Assembly: GCA_030671465.1 (NCBI GenBank) | Contig: DAOVIP010000059.1 | Span: 1 to 8,318 of the forward strand | Source: Candidatus Aminicenantota bacterium | GTDB lineage: Bacteria > Acidobacteriota > Aminicenantia > UBA2199 | Direction of reading: 5' to 3' | Length of the DNA stretch: 8,318 nucleotides | In this document: positions 1-4,089 of the stretch, piece by piece | How the letters are laid out: every line of letters starts with the position of its first letter | How positions within the stretch are numbered: position 1 is the first letter of the stretch | Translations under genes and position numbers: made by a program | The notes under the pieces: generated by a model | Database searches by the model: none | Told to the model about the DNA's origin: nothing | What the model saw: only the letters and a program-made list of their open reading frames with translations

Positions 1-128
1 ATAGCATCAAATTTTTCATAAGCCACCCGGCTCTCCTGATCGACCGGAATTCTAACGATCAGCGGTTTTTTGGTACAGGAGATGAATACAAACATGCATA
101 TCAACAATATTGGGATTTTATTTTTCAT
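1..128 (-). CDS. Putative lipoprotein, 3' part outside the window
   Basis: A minus-strand reading frame starts with ATG at 128-126 and stays open to the window edge, giving 42 residues. The N-terminus is Met-Lys-Asn-Lys, then a hydrophobic stretch (residues 5-17), then FISC with Cys18 as the likely lipidated residue: a type II signal peptide with Phe instead of the usual Leu at -3. The mature part starts TKKPLIVRIPVDQ and shows no family I recognise. The start overlaps the last 11 bases of the upstream lipoprotein gene in another frame, so the two are probably cotranscribed and translationally coupled. A weak purine-rich stretch (GAGAAG) lies about nine bases upstream. Lipoprotein assignment is from the sequence; function is unknown. 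Confidence 0.7.
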   Translation of the reverse strand, partial: MKNKIPILLICMFVFISCTKKPLIVRIPVDQESRVAYEKFDA

Positions 129-450
129 TTTTTTTCTTCTCGTCTTTTTCTTTAAACTTTTTATAATTGCTTAAAATATATTTGTTCTGGGGTTCCAGTT
201 TCAATGCCTTCTTGTAGGCGGCTTCGGCTTTTTCGGATTTTCCGATTTTTTCATAGTAAATCGCCAGATTATTGTGTATGGCGGCGGTTTCCTTTTCCTG
301 GGTTACTGCTTTTTCCCATCTGAAATGGGCCTCTTTCCATAGTCCCTGTTGGGCCAGTTTGTTGGCAAAATCGAATTCAGTTTTGAAGTTATTTGGATGA
401 CAGGAAACCAGAACAAATATGGTTCCGATTAATATTAGTGTATGTTTCAA
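118..450 (-). CDS. Small TPR-repeat lipoprotein
   Basis: A 110-residue protein with a type II signal peptide: Lys2, a hydrophobic core (residues 4-15) and lipobox LVSC with Cys17. Residue +2 is His, not Asp, so by the E. coli Lol rule it would go to the outer membrane. Two tetratricopeptide-like repeats follow, about residues 22-55 and 56-89; the second is the clearer, with the NLAIYYEKIGKSEKAEAAYK pattern and the closing LEPQN. The C-terminus (98-110) is almost all Lys/Glu/Asp/Asn. The start is TTG at 450-448; the strong Shine-Dalgarno AGGAGGG at 461-455 sits four bases upstream and no ATG is available, which fixes it. It heads a minus-strand operon with the next lipoprotein gene. TPRs usually mediate protein contacts; the partner is unknown. 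Confidence 0.85.
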   Translation of the reverse strand: MKHTLILIGTIFVLVSCHPNNFKTEFDFANKLAQQGLWKEAHFRWEKAVTQEKETAAIHNNLAIYYEKIGKSEKAEAAYKKALKLEPQNKYILSNYKKFKEKDEKKKNEK

Positions 451-466
451 TAAGCCCTCCTAAAAA

Positions 467-480
467 CCAATTTTTATTGG
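467..480. repeat. 14-bp palindrome in the lipoprotein 5' leader
   Basis: CCAATTTTTATTGG is an inverted repeat with 5-bp arms (CCAAT/ATTGG) around four T. It lies between the predicted transcription start (about 487) and the Shine-Dalgarno sequence (461-455) of the minus-strand TPR lipoprotein gene. It could be an operator or a weak leader hairpin; AT-rich arms make chance possible. Confidence 0.3.
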
Positions 481-493
481 CAATTAAAAATCA

Positions 494-522
494 ATCATAT
501 CTAAAAAATGAATTTTTTTCAA
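494..522 (-). promoter_or_regulatory. Promoter of the lipoprotein operon
   Basis: On the minus strand there is TTGAAA (522-517), a 17-base spacer, and TATGAT (499-494). This is a good sigma-70-type match and would start transcription near 487, giving a leader of about 37 bases before the TTG start at 450. Predicted from spacing and consensus only. Confidence 0.55.
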
Positions 523-576
523 ACCTTCAGTCAATAATCGGTCCTGAATCTCCTAAAAGGAAGCAAATCGTGTGCC

Positions 577-645
577 ATCCATATGGATTTGGACTGTCAC
601 ATTTAGGTGACGGTTTTAAAACCACAGTTTTTTTTATGTGACAGT
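577..645. repeat. Palindrome cluster in the divergent intergenic region
   Basis: This stretch holds ATCCATATGGAT (577-588, perfect 12-bp palindrome), a 10-bp perfect inverted repeat ACTGTCACAT (593-602) / ATGTGACAGT (636-645), GTCAC/GTGAC (596-600 / 607-611), and GGTTTTAAAACC (612-623, perfect 12-bp palindrome). A second copy of ACAGT at 624-628 is followed by T8 (628-635) and could pair with ACTGT (593-597) instead of the copy at 641-645. Read on the plus strand, this resembles a choice between two stems, one of them followed by a U run, upstream of acpS. The repeats are seen directly; any function as attenuator, operator or small RNA is inference. The rest of the gene-free stretch 451-748 holds the two promoters and the possible leader ORF listed separately. 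Confidence 0.5.
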
Positions 646-667
646 TCCTCAAAATCTGCCAATGGTA

Positions 668-697
668 TTGTTGAATCCGGTTTAAATGTATTATAAT
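668..697 (+). promoter_or_regulatory. Probable acpS promoter
   Basis: A perfect -10 hexamer TATAAT lies at 692-697. The -35 element is weaker: TTGTTG (668-673) with an 18-base spacer, or TTGAAT (671-676) with 15. Transcription would begin near 704, about 45 bases ahead of the acpS start. The sequence from 675 to 703 resembles that upstream of the STAS gene (1149-1182), sharing ATCCGGTT, AATGTAT and ATGG-GAGG blocks. Confidence 0.5.
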
Positions 698-710
698 GGG
701 AGGGAATTAA

Positions 711-749
711 ATGAAGGAGCACAAGAGCAGAGCTTCAAGGAAATTATGA
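711..749 (+). CDS. Possible 12-codon leader ORF coupled to acpS
   Basis: ATG at 711 opens a short frame encoding MKEHKSRASRKL and ending with TGA at 747-749. GGGAGGG (698-704) lies six bases upstream, a strong Shine-Dalgarno match. The stop overlaps the ATG codons at 746 and 749 where acpS begins, an arrangement typical of translational coupling. Against it, the predicted transcription start (about 704) would remove the ribosome binding site if that promoter is used. The peptide is very basic (six of its twelve residues are Lys, Arg or His) and resembles nothing I know. It may be chance. Confidence 0.22.
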   Translation: MKEHKSRASRKL

Positions 750-1120
750 TGATCAAGGGAATCGGGGTTGATATTTTGGCCATTGGCCGCATGGAAAAAA
801 TGATTGCCGGGGATGCCCGGTTCATTAGAAAAGTATTTACCCGAGAAGAGATTGAATACTGTGCGTCCAAGGCCAAGATAGCCCAGCATTACGCTGCCCG
901 TTTTACGGCCAAGGAAGCCTTTTTTAAAGCATTGGGAAGCGGTTGGAGATATGGTATGAGCTGGAAGGAAGTATGGGTTGAAAACAACCAGTTGGGAAAA
1001 CCTGAAATCAGAATATCCGGGAAAGCCCGCCATCATTTTGATGAAATGAAGTTTAAAAAAATTCATCTGTCGGTTTCCCATACCGAGGAATATGCCGTGG
1101 CCTTTGTACTGATTGAGTGA
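749..1120 (+). CDS. acpS: Holo-[acyl-carrier-protein] synthase (AcpS)
   Basis: AcpS transfers 4'-phosphopantetheine from coenzyme A to the conserved serine of acyl carrier protein in the cytoplasm, activating it for fatty acid synthesis. The 123-residue product has the family's normal length and motifs: GIGVDI near the N-terminus with Mg-binding Asp8, FTAKEAFFKALG with Glu56, and LSVSHTEEYAVAF with His111 near the C-terminus. I chose ATG 749 (MIKGIGVDI) because family members start just before this motif and AAGGAA (737-742) lies six bases upstream. ATG 746 would add one Met. An in-frame ATG at 686 would add 21 residues with no family counterpart and would overlap the promoter. The next gene has its own promoter 18 bases downstream, so acpS may be monocistronic. 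Confidence 0.95.
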   Translation: MIKGIGVDILAIGRMEKMIAGDARFIRKVFTREEIEYCASKAKIAQHYAARFTAKEAFFKALGSGWRYGMSWKEVWVENNQLGKPEIRISGKARHHFDEMKFKKIHLSVSHTEEYAVAFVLIE

Positions 1121-1137
1121 TTCGAAAGTCTCCGAAG

Positions 1138-1166
1138 TTGAAATATTTATCCGGTTATAATACAAT
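1138..1166 (+). promoter_or_regulatory. Promoter of the partner-switching operon
   Basis: TTGAAA (1138-1143), a 17-base spacer and TACAAT (1161-1166) give a good sigma-70-type promoter just after acpS. TATAAT (1156-1161) and TATAAA (1168-1173) are other possible -10 elements, but have poor spacing to this -35 box. Transcription would start near 1173, before the Shine-Dalgarno AGGAGA (1189-1194) of the STAS gene. Confidence 0.5.
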
Positions 1167-1199
1167 GTATAAAATGGTGAGGCTTTTTAGGAGACAATA

Positions 1200-1553
1200 A
1201 TGAAACATTTTTATATTCGCTCTAAGGTTGAAGAGCAGATTGCGGTTATTTACCCTAAAGGACATCTGGATGCTCATAACGTGGAACGGTTTGAAAAAGA
1301 AATTGTAAAATTATTGAGTAATAACATTGTCCGGATTGTGGTGAACTGCAAGGATTTAAATTATATCAGCTCCGCTGGAATGGGAATCATAATGGGGTAT
1401 CTGGATGAGATCCGGGATAAGAAAGGAGATATCCGGCTCTGTTCGGTCAATAGCCGGGTATATGAAATATTTGACCTGGTGGGTTTTACCGATATTTATG
1501 ATTTTGTCAAAGATGAAGACAGTGCCATCAACAAATTTAAAAATGTTTCCTGA
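1200..1553 (+). CDS. STAS-domain anti-sigma factor antagonist (SpoIIAA/RsbV family)
   Basis: This 117-residue protein is a single STAS domain, the usual size for SpoIIAA/RsbV proteins. In that family the unphosphorylated protein binds a cognate HATPase kinase and frees the kinase's partner; phosphorylation of one serine breaks that contact. Visible marks: the early IYPKGHLDAHNVERFEKEI strand-helix, the IVVNCKDLNYISSAGMGIIM core with Ser58 aligned to the phosphorylated Ser58 of SpoIIAA (Ser57 replaces the usual Asp before it), and RVYEIFDLVGFTDIYDF near the C-terminus. ATG 1200 has AGGAGA five bases upstream. The gene overlaps the kinase gene by 11 bases and is the first of a three-gene set with kinase and phosphatase. 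Family assignment is firm; what the module controls is unknown. Confidence 0.93.
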   Translation: MKHFYIRSKVEEQIAVIYPKGHLDAHNVERFEKEIVKLLSNNIVRIVVNCKDLNYISSAGMGIIMGYLDEIRDKKGDIRLCSVNSRVYEIFDLVGFTDIYDFVKDEDSAINKFKNVS

Positions 1554-1971
1554 AAAACCTGAATTATCTATCACAATTCCCAGCAAGACCGAATTGTTGA
1601 AAATGGTTGTTGAATTGACCAAGCATATCGCAACCATCAATCAATTCGCCAGTTCCGATTCCCAGAAGATTGCCCTGGCAGTCGATGAAGCCATTACCAA
1701 TGTCATCAAGCATTCTTATCTCAGGAAAAAGGACAAGGATATCAGGCTTGAATACTTCACCAATGGGAATGGATTGAAGATAAAAATCATTTTCACTGGT
1801 ATTCCTCCGGTTCTGTCCAAGGAAGGTATTGATTTAAACAAGTATATCCGGGAAAAAAGAAAGAGCGGACTGGGGGTTGAATTAATGAGAAGAATAATGG
1901 ATTCGGTTGAATATAAAACGGTCAATGATGTGAACTATTGTGAAATGATAAAATGGAAGACCAAAAAATAA
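1543..1971 (+). CDS. RsbW/SpoIIAB-like serine kinase (HATPase_c anti-sigma factor type)
   Basis: The 142-residue product has the length of RsbW/SpoIIAB kinases, which bind and inhibit a partner (often a sigma factor) and phosphorylate the STAS antagonist. The N box is intact in VDEAITNVIKHSY (Glu49, Asn53), and so is the G2-type SGLGVELMRRIMD (108-120). The G1 box is abnormal: IIFTGIPPV (82-90) has Phe84 where the ATP-contacting Asp of the D-x-G motif normally sits. It may still bind ATP weakly or act only as a binding switch. ATG 1543 overlaps the STAS gene by 11 bases and gives the family's normal N-terminus; upstream starts (1405, 1513) would add residues translated out of frame from the STAS gene. 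No strong Shine-Dalgarno is seen, consistent with translational coupling. Confidence 0.88.
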   Translation: MFPEKPELSITIPSKTELLKMVVELTKHIATINQFASSDSQKIALAVDEAITNVIKHSYLRKKDKDIRLEYFTNGNGLKIKIIFTGIPPVLSKEGIDLNKYIREKRKSGLGVELMRRIMDSVEYKTVNDVNYCEMIKWKTKK

Positions 1972-3209
1972 TCCGGTTAAAAAAAGAGTTAAAACTTAAA
2001 AGATTTCAATTTAATTCTATTTATGAGTTTTCTTCATCCCTGTACTCCTCGTTTGATATCAACAATATTATCCGAATTCTTTTCTCCACCCTGATGGGCC
2101 AGATGGCTATTTCGAGAATTTTTTTTTTTGATACCTCAAAGAAATTATTCAGAGAAAGGGGTTGCAAGCTCAACAGTTCTGAAATAGACCGATTCCGGAA
2201 AGATGTGAAAAAAATCAAGGGGAACTGGTTTTACATGGAAGTGAAAAACTTGTCCGCCGATTTTCACTCTCTGCAAAACCTGTTACTGGAAAATAAAGTT
2301 CATTATCTGGTTAATATCTCAGCTTCATCCAAAAAAAAAACATTTCTCGGACTCGGTTACAAATTCAATAAATTACAGTTGAGCGAGGAGGAAATTGAAT
2401 TCTCTTTCTTCATTTCCCGTTTTGCCCTGATTGCCATTGATAATGCGCTCTTATTGCACCAGATCATTGAGAGTAAACGGATCGAACATGAGATCAAAAT
2501 AGCCAAGGATATTCAACTATCCTTGCTTCCCCAGAGAATTCCGAAACTCAGTAATTTTGAAATCTCTGTGGTTTACCGCCCCATCAATGAAGTCGGGGGA
2601 GATTACTATGATATTTTGAAAGAAAGGCAAGGTATGATCCCCGTGCTGATTGCCGATGTGGAGGGCAAGGGTTTACCGGCTGCGCTTCTGGCAGCCTCTT
2701 CTCAGGCGATTTTTCATTCATTGAACGAGTTGTATTTTTTTAAACCGGCCAAATTTATTTCCAAAGCCAATTCACTCATTTATAACTTTACCAAAGGAAA
2801 CCGTTTCATTACCCTGTTCTGGTTATTGGTTGACTGTGAAAACCGGGCTATTACCTATGTGAATGCCGGTCATATTGAGCCTTTCATTATATCCGGAGAC
2901 CAGACCATCTCTTTGTCAGCCGGGGGTTTTTTAACCGGATTCGTGGAGGATGCCGAATACGAGATGGCCACCCAGCAGCTGAAAAAGGGGGATATCCTGG
3001 TGGCTTATACCGATGGGGTCATCGAAGTCAATAATCCACGGAATCAGGAATACGGACGGGATTCCCTGATCAACTTGGTCAAGGCAAACACCTCGCTTTC
3101 AGCTGAAGAACTGACTGAAAAGATCTGCCGGGAAACCGAAAATTTCAGCAAAGGGAAGAAATACAACGATGATTTCACCCTGATTGTTTTAAAAGTGAAA
3201 TCGGATTAA
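1953..3209 (+). CDS. PP2C-type serine phosphatase with N-terminal GAF-like region (RsbU/SpoIIE family)
   Basis: This 418-residue protein should dephosphorylate the STAS antagonist and so reset the switch. Residues about 20-170 form a GAF-like sensory region (my inference from length and position; no ligand residues recognised). A linker helix follows with the typical IKIAKDIQLSLLP (181-193). The SpoIIE-type catalytic domain spans about 203-416, with metal-binding acidic motifs GGDYYD (215-220), IADVEGKGLPAA (233-244), AYTDGVIE (351-358) and DDFTL (406-410), plus YVNAGHIEPFI (302-312). All key aspartates are present. There is no signal peptide or membrane segment, so a soluble cytoplasmic protein is expected. 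The start overlaps the kinase gene by 19 bases. Runs of eleven T (2119-2129) and ten A (2331-2340) lie inside the gene and keep the frame. Confidence 0.93.
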   Translation: MEDQKIIRLKKELKLKRFQFNSIYEFSSSLYSSFDINNIIRILFSTLMGQMAISRIFFFDTSKKLFRERGCKLNSSEIDRFRKDVKKIKGNWFYMEVKNLSADFHSLQNLLLENKVHYLVNISASSKKKTFLGLGYKFNKLQLSEEEIEFSFFISRFALIAIDNALLLHQIIESKRIEHEIKIAKDIQLSLLPQRIPKLSNFEISVVYRPINEVGGDYYDILKERQGMIPVLIADVEGKGLPAALLAASSQAIFHSLNELYFFKPAKFISKANSLIYNFTKGNRFITLFWLLVDCENRAITYVNAGHIEPFIISGDQTISLSAGGFLTGFVEDAEYEMATQQLKKGDILVAYTDGVIEVNNPRNQEYGRDSLINLVKANTSLSAEELTEKICRETENFSKGKKYNDDFTLIVLKVKSD

Positions 3210-3233
3210 AATTGAACTGACTGGAAGCCGGCC

Positions 3234-3262
3234 TTGACAATTGGTCTTTTTTTTTATATATT
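3234..3262 (+). promoter_or_regulatory. rpmH: Strong promoter of the rpmH operon
   Basis: A perfect -35 box TTGACA (3234-3239), 17-base spacer and TATATT (3257-3262) match the sigma-70 consensus well. The spacer contains nine T. Transcription would start near 3269, giving a leader of about 78 bases before rpmH. ACAATTG occurs twice (3237-3243, 3265-3271), flanking the core promoter, and GTCAATTTGAC (3310-3320), an inverted repeat with 5-bp arms, lies in the leader. No terminator for the preceding phosphatase gene is recognisable between 3210 and 3233. Confidence 0.65.
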
Positions 3263-3346
3263 ATACAATTGCTATCGGTAAGATTAAAGCATATAAAAAA
3301 AATCATAGAGTCAATTTGACAGTTGATTTGGTATTAAGGAGTTGCT

Positions 3347-3481
3347 GTGAAGAGAACATATCAACCCAATAATCGAAAAAGAAAGAAAACCCATGGTTTT
3401 CGAAGCCGTATGTCTACCAAGGGCGGAAGATCGGTATTGAATAACCGGAGAAGAAAGGGCCGGAACAGGTTAGCCGTTTAA
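3347..3481 (+). CDS. rpmH: 50S ribosomal protein L34
   Basis: A 44-residue, highly basic protein with the L34 signature: it opens [20 protein letters not shown] and ends [11 protein letters not shown]34 is a small protein of the large ribosomal subunit. The start is GTG at 3347-3349, with AAGGAG (3336-3341) five bases upstream. The length is normal (44-46 in most bacteria). It is the first gene of the downstream operon, behind a strong promoter, and rnpA follows 17 bases after its stop, as in most bacteria. Confidence 0.97.
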   Translation: MKRTYQPNNRKRKKTHGFRSRMSTKGGRSVLNNRRRKGRNRLAV

Positions 3482-3498
3482 TCCCGGGTCTTTGATTC

Positions 3499-3841
3499 AT
3501 GATATTTAGGTTTCCGGCATCTCAGAGAATTAGAAGAGAAGAAGAGTTCAAATTTTTATTGAAAAAAGCCCGAAAAATTCGAAGTGATTTTTTTTTTATA
3601 CTTTTTAAAGAATGATTTTCCGTATCACCGTTTTGCAATTTCTGTAAATAAAAAGATTGATAACGCGGTTCATCGTAATTATATAAAGAGGAGAATGAAA
3701 GAGCTTTTTCGACTGAATCAGCATCTGGTAACTTCCCAGCATGATTTATGGATTGTGGTGAAGAAAAAGTTCGATCAAAGCAACATGCCTGAAATTGAGC
3801 GTTTGTTTGTTGATGCACTGATCAGGATTGAGTATCAATGA
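3499..3841 (+). CDS. rnpA: Ribonuclease P protein component, with an apparent frameshift
   Basis: RnpA is the protein subunit of RNase P, which cuts the 5' leader from precursor tRNAs. The reading frame is split. From ATG 3499 one frame gives the N-terminal part (FPASQRIRREEEFKFLLKKA..., through RKIRSD) and ends at TGA 3613-3615. The rest, including ISVNKK, the RNA-binding signature RNYIKRRMKELFR and the C-terminus, is in the +1 frame and ends at TGA 3839-3841. The switch lies at ten T (3588-3597). Nine T would give one 113-residue protein of normal length. ATG 3499 is preceded by an in-frame stop at 3493, which fixes the earliest start; its Shine-Dalgarno is weak. Likely a base-call or assembly error, or transcriptional slippage; a real loss is unlikely because the gene is normally essential. 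The stop overlaps yidD by four bases (ATGA). Confidence 0.85.
3588..3597 (+). other. rnpA: T10 run at the rnpA frame change
   Basis: Ten consecutive T, followed by ATAC and five more T, mark the point where the two rnpA reading frames meet. Runs of nine or more A or T are known sites of RNA polymerase slippage and of sequencing or assembly errors. The two possibilities cannot be separated from one sequence. Confidence 0.6.
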
Positions 3842-4089
3842 TAAGGAAATTTTTTTTACTGATATTGACTTTTTATAAAAAATGGATCTCGCCCTGGATG
3901 GGGAATCATTGTCGGTTTTATCCCACCTGTTCAAGCTATACCTATGAAGCCATAGAAAAACACGGTGTTTTCAGGGGAATATGGTTGGGTGGGAAAAGAT
4001 TGTTAAAGTGTCATCCCCTGCATCCGGGTGGCTTAGATCAGGTCCCGAAAAAACATAAGGTGAAATCAAAATGGATACAAAAAAGTTAG
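3838..4089 (+). CDS. yidD: Membrane protein insertion efficiency factor YidD
   Basis: An 83-residue protein of the YidD family, which assists YidC-dependent insertion of inner-membrane proteins. Signature parts: an N-terminal hydrophobic/amphipathic helix (residues 1-16), YKKWISPWMGNHCRFYPTCS (13-32) with its two conserved cysteines, then SYTYEAIEKHGVFRGIW and KRLLKCHPLHPGGLDQVP with the third cysteine and the HPGG motif. The C-terminal tail is lysine-rich. The start overlaps the rnpA stop by four bases (ATGA), and the end overlaps yidC by 19 bases, so expression is probably coupled to both. Location at the inner face of the membrane is known for the family. Confidence 0.96.
   Translation: MIRKFFLLILTFYKKWISPWMGNHCRFYPTCSSYTYEAIEKHGVFRGIWLGGKRLLKCHPLHPGGLDQVPKKHKVKSKWIQKS

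Noticed and set aside
393..641. 82-codon plus-strand frame over the lipoprotein start and the intergenic region
   Set aside because: It overlaps the signal peptide region of a well-supported minus-strand gene, crosses the repeat cluster, and has no ribosome site or known family.
593..645. CRP/FNR-type operator (TGTGA/TCACA half sites)
   Set aside because: The half sites point the wrong way (TCACA before TGTGA) and are about 30 bases apart, not six.
451..745. Replication origin, given the rpmH-to-mnmG neighbourhood and AT-rich repeats
   Set aside because: I found no cluster of TTATCCACA-like DnaA boxes here or at 3210-3346; the nearest matches (TTATACAAT, TTATCCGGT) have three mismatches.
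686..748. Upstream in-frame ATG for acpS adding 21 residues
   Set aside because: The extra residues have no counterpart in AcpS, the ATG overlaps the predicted -10 region, and the family start MIKGIGVDI at 749 has its own ribosome site.
1121..1137. Terminator between acpS and the STAS gene
   Set aside because: Only a 4-bp TTCG/CGAA stem is present, with no T tract.
707..1165. 152-codon open frame on the minus strand opposite acpS
   Set aside because: It is fully antisense to acpS, has no recognisable motif and no supported start.
1405..1542. Longer N-terminus for the RsbW-like kinase
   Set aside because: The extra residues come from the STAS gene read in another frame; the start at 1543 gives the normal 142-residue length.
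3210..3260. Rho-independent terminator after the phosphatase gene, with the T9 run as its tail
   Set aside because: No stable GC-rich hairpin precedes the T run (only short matches around GCCGGC), and the run lies between a consensus -35 and -10.
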